64,000 bases of DNA from Globodera rostochiensis (GCA_018350325.1 JAEVLN010000014.1:372001-436000), one strand, 5' to 3'; positions 24,506-38,084 are shown, numbered from the stretch's first letter. Translations and numbers: made by a program. Notes: generated by a model not told the origin, from the sequence alone.

Positions 24506-24614
24506 TGGGGATGCTCGAGACTTGAAATTTACCGAGAACCGAGACTCGAGACCAAAAAAACCCTATAAATAATCTTGACTCGAGAACCGAGACCGAGACT
24601 CTCGAGCATCCCTA
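24506..24614. mobile_element. 109-bp hAT-like MITE with perfect target duplication
   Basis: A perfect 8-bp duplication TTGTTTAC flanks it (24498-24505, 24615-24622). Ends are TGGGGATGCTCGAGAC and its inverted partner CTCTCGAGCATCCCTA. The core is made of ACCGAGAC/CTCGAGAC words. It has no coding capacity. Confidence 0.88.
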
Positions 24615-25292
24615 TTGTTTACCTCCTCCTCTGCTGCTGGAGTTGAGCATTTCTTAGAGACGTTTGGGTGGATCGGGTATCCCCCCCCCCCCCGGCGGTT
24701 TGCGAATAATTTTGATGAGGTCCCTAAGTTCCGGGACTTCGGAAAACAGAGTTCCGCGGCCTTATTCAGTGAGAATTTAAATTCTTTGCTCCAATTTAAA
24801 CAAACATTTGCGGAGTTTAATCGGATTTGGAAAATCAGACGTTTCTTGCACAACTAAGGACATATTTTTTGTCCGGCCTTTTTTTTGTATCAAATTCTAA
24901 ATTATGCAAAAAACGAAAATTAAAAAAAAAGAAGTTTTTGCTGTCCGATCGATCGATCAGCGGCAAAATCTATCGCAAAATGTCCGTCTCCCCCCCCCCC
25001 CCTCTGATTGCTTCCCAAATTTTTAAATTGCTGCGCAAGCACAGCCCACTTGAGACTTGCTTGGCCCCCCCCCCCAAATATTTGCTCAACAAAAAGAGTG
25101 AGTTATTCGCGTCAACAAAACACTTTTGGATGGCGGCGGACGGATCCCTTCACTGATTTTGGCCCCCGGAAATCCCGGGGAAAAATTGCCAAATCCAAGG
25201 CCAACGAACGAACGGAACGAATTGCTGTTTTTGTCGATGGATTTTTTCGTAACAAATCTTTTTTTGGGGTTCAAAAATTATTGTGTGATAAT

Positions 25293-25446
25293 TAGAGAAC
25301 CGACCTGTATTCTGGCTGGATCCAGACCTGGATTTTTTCTGAATCCAACGGGGCTTCCGGTGATTTGGATTTTTGTCTGGATTTTAATCCAGATCCAGGC
25401 CCTCGTCAAATCCAAATTCAGGATTTTTTCAAAATGTGGGGCTCTA
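25293..25446. repeat. degenerate MITE-like element with TAGAG ends
   Basis: The segment begins TAGAGAACC and ends GGGGCTCTA. The interior iterates CTGGATCCAGACCTGG-type words like those at 9839-10010. No target duplication is visible, so the assignment is by resemblance. Confidence 0.35.
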
Positions 25447-26200
25447 ATACTGTAATAATGCCGGAATTTTAAGTTTGACTGATTTTTAAGCATTTCCCAA
25501 TATATTCGACAAAAATACGTATCGACGCTGCGCCTTTCTTCTGTTTTAAAATTAGATAAAACAACTAAAATTTTCATAGGACATTTTTAAATTAAAATTA
25601 AATTAATTGTCCAAATAAAACAGACTTGAAAAGTTTTTAATTTTCAAATGAAAAGAATTATCTTAAATTGCGATTATTATGCACATTTATTGGCGGTGTA
25701 AAAGTGCCTGACCAAAGTTCAAGAAAATTTTTTTTCTATTTTAAAAATCCAGCAACTTTTAGTTTTACCTAAACAATTGGCCCTCCGGGAATTTTTCGGC
25801 AATGAATGGGCGTCAAATTGAAAAATTCAACCAAAATATCGCAGTATTATGCAAAATTTGTGCGTAAATCGTACACATTTCGGCTTTTTTAAAAATATTT
25901 TCCGAATTGTTGGCCAAATGAATAGGCGCCAAATTGCAAAAGCCCCTCAATTAACAGCCTTTATATACCGAGCATTTCGTTGCCAAACTGAGCAAATATA
26001 AAATTTTGTTTTTTAAATTTGTAAGTGTAAAATCTGTAAATTTTAATCATCTTTTAACCGCAATTCAAATTCAAAAAGCATTTTCCACTCTTTTTATTCC
26101 AAAACCTCGTCCCATTGGAGATGTTCGACGAACATATGTTGTGTTGTTTCAGCTGTAATGGCACTTTCCTCCCCCATTTGTTTATTATTGCTTTTCCCAA

Positions 26201-26432
26201 AGATTTGTCCTTATTTGAATGGTCTAAAAACTTAGAAAATTTAAATGTCCTTAAGATTTGTCCTTATTTGAATGGTCTAAAAACTTATAAAATTTAAATG
26301 TCCTTAAGATTTGTCCTTATTTGAATGGTCTAAAAACTTATAAAATTTAAATGTCCTTAAGATTTGTCCTTATTTGAATGGTCTAAAAACTTATAAAATT
26401 TAAATGTCCTTATTAATAAGATTTGTCCTTAT
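26201..26432. repeat. 53-bp tandem repeat, about 4.3 copies
   Basis: Copies start at 26201, 26254, 26307 and 26360, each reading AGATTTGTCCTTATTTGAAT followed by an AT-rich stretch and AATGTCCTTA. Copies are nearly identical, which suggests recent expansion. Confidence 0.95.
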
Positions 26433-29400
26433 TTTTTGAATTTTTCATAATATTTGATTCAAAAAGCAAAGCGAATTCACTAATTAATATTTAAATTCAG
26501 CCCGCCCCAAACGAAATTCTGTAGTTTTTGCACCAAACTTTTTAACAAAGAGGCCGGGACTAAAGTCTTGGCCAAAACACCGGGACTAAACGACAAAAAT
26601 AAAGAAAAATAAAGATTTTGGTATTTTTGAGGGGCGGGGCAAAAACAGAAAAGTGCCATTATCTTCAAGTTCAAAACAACGCTTTAGGGCAACATTTTAT
26701 TTTCTCTACTTTGCCTCCAATATTTTTAAACAAATTTTGGCATTCACTACACAAATATGGCACTCGCTTTGGCCAGAATCTTTTTCATTGGGCAGACAGA
26801 TCGATTAAAATCACACAAAGTGCACGCACATTCCCATCATAATTTCTTAACAATGGGAGGCATTTTACCATATATTTGTGGCATTTGGCCACATTCCCAT
26901 GGCATTATGCCACATTTATGCGCAAATAATGCATAAATTAATCTGAGAATGGACTTATGAATTGCCTTAAAATGCCAATGTAATTGTGTACACACAAAAC
27001 TTTATGGGCCGTAATTCAAAAATTGCGTTTATTGACTTTATGGTTTAAATTTAATGCAAAAAATGCTTTCAATTTTAATCATTTTAATGAGACTCTTTAA
27101 GGCCAAAATGGCAAATTTTCAATTTACAATTCCCTTGGGGGGTCGGCGCCATCTTTGGCTTTTTGTGACCTTCCTCATTTCGTGGACATTAAAAAAATTT
27201 GCTACATTTTCTAAAGCTCTTTAACACGGTAAATGCCGGCCAGTAAATCTCATTAATTTATGCATTAAAAATTTTCTTGGGGCTCACGAGAATTGGGCGG
27301 CGTGAATTTTGCGTCATTTTATGTGGCCGAAAATGGCATTTTTCGATAAAACCCTTTTGTAATTTCTAAAATGGCATTATGCCAAAAACAGAACAGCCAA
27401 CCAACATTAAATTCGGCGTGACGTTTGGTTTGCCATTATGAAAAAGGGAAATTAATTTTTTTTAATCAAATTTTGAGCGCCTTCCAAATGAACGCACAAA
27501 ATTCGATTTATTAAAATGGTTTTTGGCCAAATTACTTTTAAATTTAATGCTTTTAACCATGGCCTCTTCTAACATCGGGAAAGCCTAAAAGCCAGCAGCA
27601 CTCAAGATGAATTATAGAAATTTTTTTAATCAAAAATAAAAAAATTCTTTAAATTTTGGAACACTTTTTGTGTCCTCAACCCTAGGGACATCACTTTTTG
27701 TGTAGAAAAGGCTAAATATGGCCATGAAATTTTTTTGTATGGCCCTAATTTGATACGGAGTTGACACTTTGACAAAAAAAGGGCCGGCGCCCAATCATCG
27801 ACCCCCGAGGCGAAATTTGAAAAAGTTTAAAATTTCCATTTTTGTTTCTCTCTAACAGCAAAAGAGCTCAGCAGAGGACACAAAACAAAATCTCTCTCTA
27901 TTTTTCTTAAAATACCAAAAATGTTTCAATGCTCTAAGTAAGTAATTTACATATTTTTAGATTTTTAACAAAAATATTTATTATATTTAAAAATAACAAA
28001 CAATGATGCTAATGCTTCATGCCAATTGATTAAAGGATAAAAATGTTTTAATAGTTTTTCATGAATTTCCAATTAATTTCTACCCCCCCCCCCCCAAAAT
28101 TGTCGGTTTCCGGCCCCAATTTATGCGCCAATTGGACATCCAAATTGAATGTGTCCGGCGTTTTTTGCACGCAATCGCCCGACTTTTTTGGAGGCACAAC
28201 GGACGGACGAACATTTTTTGTTTTTGCTTTGCTTAATTTGAAAAGAATTTACATAATTTCAATTCGATAAAAAACAAAAAAAAATTCTTTTGCTTGTACA
28301 GGATTTTGAAACAAAAACAAACAAAGAAGTTTTTTTGTGTATCTTTTTGTTTTAACTTTATTAGTTTTTTATTATGAACATTAGCCTTTTCAAAAACTGA
28401 TAAAAATTGAAATAATGCCATTTATTTTAAATAAAATTTTCACCAAAATCCCCAATTTCGTCCCCCGAGGGGGGGGGGGGGGGGCCGACGGCGATTTGTC
28501 CCATACATTACTATTAATAACGCTGCCGCGTACACCCAGCAGCGTCAATCAATTTGGCGCCCCCCAAAGGGTTAACATTAATCAATCCGATGCCATTGGC
28601 ATTCCCTGCGGACATTTTTCAATTTTGGCACCTTACAGAATGTTTACCCCCAAAAAATTTGGCATTTTGTGTGCCATCTTTGCCAGCGTCGTAAAAAGCT
28701 TCAAATAATTTTCAAAAATGCATTTTAAAATTAATTTTCTCACAATTCGCCCTCAAGGCAAATGAGGACAAATTCGAATTCTCTTAATTTTACTTCACAA
28801 CAATCATTTCGTCACCGCGGGGGGCATCAGCCTTCACATTCTTTATTGTGCCGCCCGATGCAATTTAATTGGCACTTTTTCATAATTAAAAACGTTCCTC
28901 ACTTTTTTGTTTGACTCATTTTAATATAGTAAATCCTAATGTTTTATTAAAAAACAGCGCACTTTGTACTTGCGTAAACATTGACACTTTTTCCAAAAAA
29001 ATCCATAGATTTTGATCGAATATTTATTTTTAATTAAAAATGAACAGAAAATCTTCAATTTTGATAAATAATTAAAATTTTTAATTTTGATAATATTTTG
29101 CGCTTTTTCCTTCTAATTTTTAGTCCCTTTTTGGGCACTTATAAAGGATGAAAATTCTTGCAGTAAAATTGGCGAGCTTTACTTTATTAGTCACCCCTTA
29201 GGGAGGGGGGGGGGGGTAATTTGCAAGGCATGGGAAATTTTTTGGAATTTAAAAAATATATGTGTAAAATAATATTTACGACGACTCATAGGCCTAATTT
29301 GGCGAAGCCCAATTTGCCCCCCCCCCGATGGATGCGATGGCACGGCGAGTGCTTTGGGCGGGGATTGAATTTCACGCGGCGGAGGCATGTATCCCCGCAG

Positions 29401-29698
29401 GGGCCCCCCTAATTCCCCCCCCCGGCCAATTTGTACAATGTGACTTATAGCGACCACTCAGGAAAACGCCCACGGGGGGCAAGTCCAAAAGCAGAAAATG
29501 CACACATTTTTGGTATCATAAATTTATCATTCCAGTTATTACGCAAAGCCCCGGAAGCGCTTTACCATTCGTTCCCCCCGCTCCCGTCCAAAGTCCATTT
29601 TCCATCGTTTTCAAAGTTTTCCAAATTCTTTTCATTTCCAAATACAGTGCCAAACATTGTACGATTTTTGATTTTTTGGTGCAACACTTTCTTTTAAC

Positions 29699-29828
29699 TA
29701 GGGTTGGTCCCCGATCCCTCGGGGGCGGGAAAGGTCGCGGGTTGGGGATGAAAACCCCGACAAAAAAAAGTCGGGGTCGAGGGGCCCAGCAGAAACTCCG
29801 AAAAATTCAAAAAATCGGAGCAACCTTA
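29699..29828. mobile_element. hAT-like MITE with CCCCGA/CGGGG core
   Basis: Ends are TAGGGTTGGTC and the inverted partner GAGCAACCTTA. Flanks are CTTTTAAC on the left and CTTTTTAAC on the right, identical apart from one T in a homopolymer. The core iterates CCCCGAC and GTCGGGG. It resembles the element at 50032-50273. Confidence 0.6.
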
Positions 29829-32800
29829 CTTTTTAACAAATGCAACAAATAATTTGTTTAAACACACCCAACTTTTAATTTGACCAAATAAAATCGGGTC
29901 TTCGTGCCGTTCTCTGAATGTGCCCTCCGACGGCACGGCAAACAGTCGTCAAAGTTATGGCACGCATTTTGGTGCGCGAAAATCGTGCTTTTGTCAGAGG
30001 TTGCTAGGCGCGATGCTCACCCAATTCATTTTTTATTTACTTTTTGTTTAAAGCGCAAAATGTTTTGGCTGGGCTTCTCTTCCTTCACCGATTCGTCTCA
30101 TAAACACTGTCCCGTGGCGGCTTAACCCCTCCCCCCCCCCCCCCCCCCGGGGGTTTCGTGAAAATTGTGTTAAAACGCGAAAAAATGTAAAAAAGTGACG
30201 CTAAAAACGGTGCCGCCCATGACGGCGGCGGTCTCTGATGCCCGGGGGGAAGCCTTTTGGTGGGCAAAATTTTCACGTTTTTATTTTTTTTAATTTTCTA
30301 AAGCAAAAAAGCTTTAAACAACCCCAACAATAATCCGCGGATGTTTAATAAATCGGAGGGAACCAAACAAATTTAATTTCTTTTCGTCAATTTCCGTTTG
30401 AAAATAATAATAAAAAATGTTTTTTTTTTGTGCCAGCGCCACAATTTTTTTGTTTGATTAACCCCGGAGGCGTCACCAGAGCAAAGACTAATTAATTTTC
30501 TCTTCTTTTTTTTCTCAATTAAAATTTTGTTGATTTTTGGTTGCCTAAATTATGTGCCATTTTTTTGTTTGTTTGGCACCAAAAAAACGCGGTTAAATGG
30601 TGCCAAAATCATAAACCGGGTCCAAAAGTGGGAAAAAATATTTATTAGATTAATAACTATTTATATTTTATTGAAAATTTATAATTATTTTTTTTAAAGG
30701 TTTTTGATTTAAACCAAATTGTTTCGGGTGAGAACCCTAATTATTGTAATATTATATATAATATATATTAGTATTATTAGTAGGGTTGTCTATTTTTGAA
30801 TTTTCGGTTAACCAAAAATCGTCGTTTTTAAACAAGAAACAAAAGTTGAATCGAATTTTAAAGTCGGTTCAATTCGGTTTTTAAACGTATAAGCCAAATT
30901 TATTTGCCATAAACTTTAAATTTTGAAAGGCATCCGTGCTCAAAAGTTTGTAGCGCCGGTAGCTAGTTTTTAAGCTAAGGCAATTATTTTGAGAAGTGCC
31001 GTCCCAAATTGGCATGAAATTTGAAAGGACGGCACACAAAAAACGTTTTGCCAAAAAAAGGTGCCATTGCCAGACGACATTTGCCAAAATTAGAAGCGGC
31101 CGCGACGACTGTCATTGCCATCATTAGCATATAAAAAGTGTACAAATTAAGCCCCCCCCCCCCCAAAAAAAGTCTGCAAATTAAGCCCCCCCCCCATTCA
31201 TTTTCTCGCGCGTATTCAAATGGCATTTTCGGAGACAATCCGCAGTTTTTAAATAAATTAAATTTTTAGAATTTTAATGAAATAAGCAAAAGTTCTCATT
31301 TTAAAGTAGAGCTAGCTAATCATGATTATTAGAAAGCTTTGCCAGCCATTTTTTCCGTCAATTTTAATCAAACTAATTTTCTGGTGCCAGACTTTTCTCA
31401 ATTTTGGCCATTAATTCAAAGCCAATTTGGGGGGGGGGGCTGAAATTTTACGTGCCAAATTTTTGTGCCAAAAATTAGGCCCAATGTATGCTAATTAATG
31501 GAATAATGCCAGAAAATAATTTAATATCCCATTTATTGCGACATTAAATGGCCAACGTTTGTTTAGCTAAACAATTTAGAGTGCTGAAGAGAGAAAGAAG
31601 CAATTGGAATTTATATTTGAATGCTTTAAACAACTTAAAATAAATACTCTTGCGCTGGGCTTCAAATCGATCAGAGTTTTTAGGCCCAAACTGATCAGAA
31701 TTATTTTCGTAAAATTTCCCAACTCGTTTGAATATTTTAATTAATTATTTTTTAATTTCAAAATATTAATTACGAATTATCAAAAATTTCTCAATTTTCT
31801 GAAATTAAAAATTCCGTTTGAATAGCAAATTTTTGCCAATTTATATTGTTTATTTTCTAATTTTCTATTCTTTAACCTCCCCAAAATGGCCTAAGGCAAT
31901 TTTTAGGGCTTTCATTTCTGCGCCAGAGGCGTTTTTGGCCAAACAATTTGGCGCCACGCTCATTGGAAAAGAATGGAAAATGCCAATTTTCCCACCATTA
32001 TTTTTGTGTGCCATTGTCACGCGCAAAAATGCTTTAATTGAAATGAATGTGACCAAAATGCCAACATTTGAAAATTTTTGAATGTTACAGTGACAGACAA
32101 ACAGACAGTAGTCAATTAAAACATAAAATAATGCCGTGTTATGTGAAATTGAGGCGACCTATGAAACAAATTTTAATTTAAAAGCACACATAAAAATGTG
32201 CCGTGTTAAAATGCGTGTCAAATGGCATTTTTTCGTTTTCATACTGTAGAGTTTAATTTAAAAATTTGTTAATTCCGGTCCTGGCATTTTGTGTTAGCGG
32301 CTTATTCAAAAAATTTTGGATGTTTTTGGCAAAAACAAAAATAGGATTATGGCGCGCATTTTGTTGTTTTGCACGCGGGGAAGGCATGCCGAAAATAAAT
32401 GTGCCTGCCTCCCTGCTGATGAGGGCACAATTTCTTCGGCAGATTACCTTTGTGTATTCAGCTTTTCGACGCTGCCGGCACCGCGCAAACGAAATTTGCT
32501 GCCCTCCCCCCTCTCCCCGGAGGGCTTTTGAGCTAATCAATTTGTGTTGACTCAAACATTCAATTCCCCCCCCCCCCATTCGACGGCACTTTCCTATAAA
32601 TAAATTTTGCCAGAAAAAATTTTATAAGCATTTGCATATGTATGTATACCTATACCTATTCCGGTTTATATTTTTGCATTTAGTCCCTCAATTTTTATTT
32701 GTTTTTCAACAGACGTATTTTAAAAATTTTTGTTGAAAATCTTTTACCAAAATTCAAAATTTTCTCGGCGGCGCCTACCGGCACCTTAGGACCCCCCCCC

Positions 32801-33541
32801 CCCCAGAAGCCCTGCTATGCATGCCCCGTAAGCACCGCGGGGGAGTTCGTTCATTCAATTAGGCCCAATTTCCTCAGATTTTCGCACCCTTCCGCTCATC
32901 CGCCCCCGCCCATTCCAATTCAATTTGGCGTTTGTCCAATTTGGCATTGTGCCGTCCCCCCCTCACCCAAACAGTTTCAAATCCGTGAAGCATAACTCGC
33001 CGTGCCGTGCCGCGCCGCGCTGAAGCGGAAGAGCGATTTTTGAAGCAATTTGCCCGCTTAGATTTTTTGCCTTTTTGGGTAAATTGCATTTAGAAAATTT
33101 TGTCATCAATATTTTAAGCCCAAAAATGTTCATCAATACTCACTCTTTTTGTGCTTTTAATTTGGTGCCATTTTCGACTTAATTTTTAGTCAGAAATAAT
33201 CCAAAATTGTCCTTATATTTATTTATGAGACATTAAAAGAAGTAATTTGTTTATTTTTAAATTTTATTTTGCACATAAAAATTTGTTCATTTAAAAAAAA
33301 ATTCTGATAAGGCGGCACTTTGATACAAAAAAGGGGCAAAAAGAAGAATAATGGCACTCGAAAATTCATATAAATTGGCAAAATCGGGCCAAAACTTTAT
33401 TCGTTTTTGTTACCGAAATCCTTCAATTTCCAAAAATGCAATTCAAAAATTCCCTTTTTAATATAAATAATTAATTAAAATATTTTTAGGTGAAAAATTA
33501 ATTATTAGAAAAAACTTTCGCCAAAATTTTGTGTGAAAACA

Positions 33542-36500
33542 ATGTCAGGGCCCTGTGAAGGTATTGACATTTGAACACATTTTTATTTATTTAATTTTAA
33601 TTTATTAAAATTAATTAATTTAGACCTTGACCCGGCGATTATTGCGCAGGCCAAATTGTACTATTTTGAGGTATCAAAAATAATATTTTTTAATTGTAAA
33701 AGTTTTTAAAAATCGAATTTTGCAGCTTCTCAACGGCCTCTCCGAAAGTTACAACACTTTCCATCGGTTCATCTACCACTTTTTGTGCATAATCGGCGTC
33801 ATCGCCAACATTTGTTTTGTTGTTGTCCTTTTAAGGTATGTGTACTGCTTGAAGAGCCCGAATGAGCGGAAATTTTCGTCATCAAAATTTTTGAGATTTT
33901 TTTCGAAATATTATCGGCAAAACTTTATATTTTTTAGATTTGAGATTTTTTTCCAAAAGTTTCAAAATTTTATTGACAAAATTTTACGGCTTTTACTAAC
34001 GCTTTTCCCAGTGATCTTGAACGAATCTCGATCGATCCTCAAGTTAATTCGATTTATAGGCCCGCAATGCGTAAAAATCCATTCAATTTGTTTCTAATTG
34101 CCATCGCCATCTGTGACATGACTTTGATGGCTTCCTATTTTATGTATAAACAGGCAAGTCTAAAATTTAATTATTTTTATTGAAATAATTAAAATTTATT
34201 TAGGTAATATGCCTATTTATATAAATTTTAACTACACAAAATATTTTTTAAAGCTTCTTTAATTTAAACTTTTGAATTTTTTAAACTTTTATGGCATAAT
34301 TTTTTTTTAAATTTTACTGATAATAAAAATATTGAACATTTTTAATTTAAATAAAAGGAAGAAGCATTAAGGTGGAGTTTTACTAATAATAAAAATAGTA
34401 AACATTTTTAATTTAAATATAACAAAAAAAGAAGAAGCATTTAGTTCAGGTGGAGATGTGCCATCCGTGGTATTTCACGTTTTTTTGGATTGTGTACACC
34501 TACGGGTACGCGGTGCTGTCCGTGTTCGTCCATTCCGCCTCATTGTGGCTGACCGTCAACATGGCCGTGCTCAGGTCGGTGGTTTGCAAAAAAAAAATTG
34601 GAATGTATCAACAAAAAAAAAATTCAGATATTTGGTGTTGAAGTCGGGCTCCTCCTCCTCCCGTCGATGGCCACGGTTGAACACGTACAAGGCCGCTTCA
34701 ATTGCAGTGATCAGCGCTGTACTGCTTGCCGCCGTCGGCTCAGCACCGAACATGCTCAGATATGAGGTAAATTGTTTTTTTAAATAGTTATTTAATGATT
34801 TTATTAACATTAATTGACGCCGCTGATTATTTAATAAAATTTTTATTTAATGATTTTATTAACATTAATTGACGCCGTTGATTATTTAATAAAATTTTAA
34901 ATGTTTATTTAATGATTTTATTAACATTAAGAGAGGCCGTTGATTATTTAAAAAATATTAAACTAGAATATGTAATTAATTATAATATTTTTTAATTTAA
35001 AAAAAACATTAAAATTAATAAATAAGCTCAGATTCGTAACAACGGTCAGCTGGCGGTGCCCACTTTTTGTGTGGAGGCTGGCGCCAAATACGCGCATTCC
35101 TACCAGCCGGGCCAATTGGTGCATGCGTACACGCTGGGCCAGCCGGCGTACTGGGGCTGTGGCCTGGAACGCTTCAGCTTTTGGACAGCCGGTGGGCGTA
35201 AATTAAATTTCATTTTTAATAAATTATCCTTTAAAATTAAAAGTTTTATTTAGAATAATTTAAATATTAAAATTGTTAAGGTGTGCTGCTCAAACTTGTG
35301 CCATGCTTGTTGCTGACCATTTTCATGACTTTGCTTGTCCGAATGCTTGTAAATTATTAGAATATTATTTTTTAATAAAAAATATATTTTTTTAAAATAA
35401 TTTGCTTTAGGTTGAGGCTCGGGAGCGAAGATCAAGACTGATCGCAAAGCAAGCGCCACCGCCGGTGACGACATCGCAAAACGATTCGTCACGAAGCATG
35501 GGCCAATGGGAGAGGACGACGGGGGGAGGTACAAAAAATGCAAATTAATTTAATATTTATTCAAAATTTGGCAATCTTTAAACATAAAAATTAAATAATA
35601 ATTTGATTTTTAATGCTTAAATTGTCTTCGTCTACCTTAATCAAATAGTTTACTTACATATTAAAACGTTTTGTTTAATTCATTTTGATAATTATTTAAA
35701 TTTTTTCTTATTAAATTAAGGAGCGTCTGGCGCACAAACACGGGCAGAAAGGACCACCGCAATGTTGACGGTTATAAAGTTTCAAATTTAAAAAAAATGT
35801 TTTTTTTTTCAGATAATTGTGGCCGTTTTTTTGATCACCGAATTGCCGCAGGGCATCCTCGTTGTGGCCATCGGAGTTGAGCCGCAAGTTCGTTTTGCAA
35901 TGCATCAGCTGTCCAACATAATCGATTTGGTAAATATTTTTTTTGTTTTAATTTTTTCAATTTAAATTTAAATTTATATATTTATTTTAGTTTTTTATTT
36001 TCCATTTTAATTTAGGTAGATTAAAAAATAATTTTCAAAAGATGCAAAGCTTTTTTAATACAAAAAATTTTTTAATGTTTGTATTAAATTTTTTGTTTTT
36101 AATTGCAATTTCCCACAGCTTTCCCTGCTCAACTCGTCCGTCAACTTCATTCTGTACGCGACCATGTCCAATTTGTTCCGACACGAATTTCTGCACACTT
36201 TTGGCCAATGTTGCCCCGTCCGCCTTTTGGCCTGGCTTCAGTCCAACGAGGCAAAGGTTCGTCGATTGGTTGCTTAAAAATGCCAAAAAATGTTCTAAAA
36301 ATTTGTAAAATCGAATTTATTCAAGGCGGCGGCATCGCCACCATCGCCAACAAGGCAATTGGAGCCGGGCACGATGATGACTGGGCTGAACGGCACATCA
36401 AAATTGGTAGAAAAAATAGACTTCAATTATGTCATAACCAAAATAAATGGAAGTGTAAATCTTATAATAATAAAATTAATTTAATTAAATTGAGTTAAAC

Positions 36501-36675
36501 AACGTTTCAGATTAGGACAAGTCCACCGAATGGGGCCACAACGGAACGGAATCTCACAAAATGTGCCGTCAATGGCAAGGGCATTTTTTTGAATTTGAAA
36601 ACTTTGGACGACAAATTCAGGACGGCATCCGTCGTCGCTTCGACCAACGACGACGAAAAAGTCACAAAATTCTAA
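33542..36675 (+). CDS. DMSR/FMRFamide-type neuropeptide G-protein-coupled receptor
   Basis: Exons: 33542-33560, 33624-33670, 33726-33835, 34060-34153, 34450-34574, 34628-34766, 35032-35191, 35281-35348, 35411-35528, 35721-35770, 35813-35929, 36119-36256, 36326-36406, 36511-36675 (476 aa, phases close). Seven membrane segments are readable. TM1 has IGVIANICFVVVLL. TM2 follows RPAMRKNPFNL. TM3 starts after a conserved Cys and ends LRYLVLK in place of DRY. TM5 has VLLKLVPCLLL, TM6 ITELPQGIL, and TM7 LLNSSVNFILYATMSNLFR. The TELPQG and NSSVNFILY motifs are hallmarks of the myosuppressin/DMSR branch. The receptor sits in the plasma membrane, probably of neurons or muscle, and would bind an RFamide-type peptide. 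Intron 4 has a GCAAGT donor. The start is a short exon and no signal peptide is seen. Confidence 0.93.
34321..34455 (+). repeat. duplicated splice acceptor in GPCR intron 4
   Basis: Two copies of about 60 bp (34321-34377 and 34386-34455) share AATAAAAATA, ACATTTTTAATTTAAATA and GAAGAAGCATT. Both end at an AG followed by GTGGAG. Only the second runs into open coding sequence; the first is followed by stops. Confidence 0.75.
34788..34950. repeat. three-copy tandem repeat in GPCR intron 6
   Basis: About 55-65-bp units contain TTTAATGATTTTATTAACAT then GACGCCG and TTGATTATTTAA. The third copy has diverged (GAGAGGCCG). Confidence 0.85.
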
Positions 36676-36676
36676 T

Positions 36677-36682
36677 AATAAA
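36677..36682 (+). terminator. GPCR polyadenylation signal
   Basis: AATAAA starts one base after the TAA stop codon, within TAATAATAAAAC. It may end the short transcript form. Confidence 0.4.
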
Positions 36683-36918
36683 ACATCGGCAAGAAATTCT
36701 CTACCGGTGGCATTTGCTTCGGCCGCCTTTTCGATGGTAAAAATATTTAAAACAAATAAATAAAATAATAATTAATAAAAAATTAAATAATAAATATATT
36801 AGTTAGCTACATAATGAGAAGCTTGATTATTTATATTTATTTATCTTTCGCCAAAATTATTGAAAAATAAAATTTAATTTGTTACCTAAATTTAATAAAA
36901 AAAAACAAAAATTTTCAG

Positions 36919-37014
36919 CTCAGAAAAACGCAAGCGCGCGAAGAAACGGTACAAGAAATGGACGATGCGGAACAGCGGAGGCGATTGTTACTGCTCGAAA
37001 ATGGCGGGAAATAA
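36919..37014 (+). CDS. possible alternative 3' exon of the GPCR
   Basis: After a good TTTTCAG acceptor, 31 codons stay open and end in TAA: a charged tail with REETVQEMDDAEQRRR. A short open stretch ending in a GT donor lies just upstream (about 36683-36737), but I could not join it in phase to the receptor reading frame past the TAA at 36673-36675. It may be an alternative cytoplasmic tail, part of an unrecognised small gene, or chance. Confidence 0.35.
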   Translation, partial: LRKTQAREETVQEMDDAEQRRRLLLLENGGK

Positions 37015-38084
37015 AACTTTTTTTTTCAAAAATTGTTTAAAAACATTCGTTTTAATGTGCTCAATTTGTACATTTTTATTTGGGTAGCAACCGAGCCTCA
37101 ACAGGATGCGTCAGCTCGAGAAAATTATGTATATTCACAACAATTTACATAAAAATCGGAATTTTTCATTTTTTTAATTGGCAGACATTTTATTGATTGG
37201 TTTCAAACTCCGGTTTAGGGCACGGATCAGGCATTTGGGTTGTCAGCCCGCTGATTAACGTATAGTTGCCGCCGACTCATTTGGCAATATTTATATTAAA
37301 ATTGTTTTTTTTTGTTTAAAAACAAAATTCCAAATTTTATTGAGCATCATTATACCCAAAATAATAGGCATAAAAATGTTTTGCTTCTTTAAAAACTGGA
37401 TTTTATGACAAAAAATTACGTTTTTTGAATAATTCTGACTGATTCCATTCATTTTAAACTGTGCAAATCGATTTGTCCAAATTTTATTTGTAAATAATTC
37501 AAAAAACACGTGCAAAAACCCATCAAAATATCGACAAACAAATTCAAAAAAATGAGAGAAAATAGCGGTGTTAAGATTCTGTTCAAAAGGCACACATTAC
37601 GGGGCGAGAGAATGTTGGGGGAGGGCATAAGGGGGGGGGGCGGCAAATGATCAAAGGTACAAAATTAAATTGCCGGGGGGAGGGCGGCAAATGATCAAAG
37701 GTTAAAAATAAAATTAAATTGACAGACAAGAAAGCTTATATGCACTTTTTTGATTCGGCCGACAATCTCGAGTCTTCCAATCTCGGGATTAAAGAATTTT
37801 GATTCGGCCGACAATCTCGGGATTAGAGAATTTTGATTCGGCCGACAATCTCGAGTCCTCCAATCTCGGGATTAGAGAGTTTGATTCTCGAGTCCTCTAA
37901 TCTCGGGATTAGAGAATTTTGATTCGGCCGACAATCTCGAGTCCTCCAATCTCGGGATTAAAGAATTGAATCCCCGGCGGCGCTTTATGTGTGAGTAGGG
38001 GAGGGAATACACTGAAAAATGATGTCAGATCACAGCGAGAATTGATTTGATGCAAAGCAAAATGCAAAATTTGCGGCTGCGCAT
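37015..38084. other. convergent intergenic region, GPCR (+) and unc-13 (-)
   Basis: The 3' ends of both genes point here. It holds AT-rich sequence, G runs near 37621-37683 and a tandem array at 37749-37968. No gene is supported. Confidence 0.5.
37749..37968. repeat. irregular tandem array of GATTCGGCCGACAATCTC units
   Basis: Four to five copies, each combining GATTCGGCCGACAATCTCG with AGTCCTCCAATCTCGGGATT and a short AT stretch. Some units lack one half, which suggests unequal exchange. Confidence 0.85.

Larger units (their letters stand above)
23112..33541. other. 10.4-kb region without a supported gene
   Basis: I read both strands and found no exon chain with recognisable domains. It holds many poly-C/poly-G tracts of 9-22 bases, a 48-bp duplication (about 23425-23510), a hAT-like MITE (24506-24614), related elements (25293-25446, 29699-29828) and a 53-bp tandem array (26201-26432). 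GGCATT/AATGCC words are frequent from 26700 to 27400. Short frames up to about 135 codons are scattered but none has spliced continuity. Fast-evolving or non-coding genes could be missed. Confidence 0.5.
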
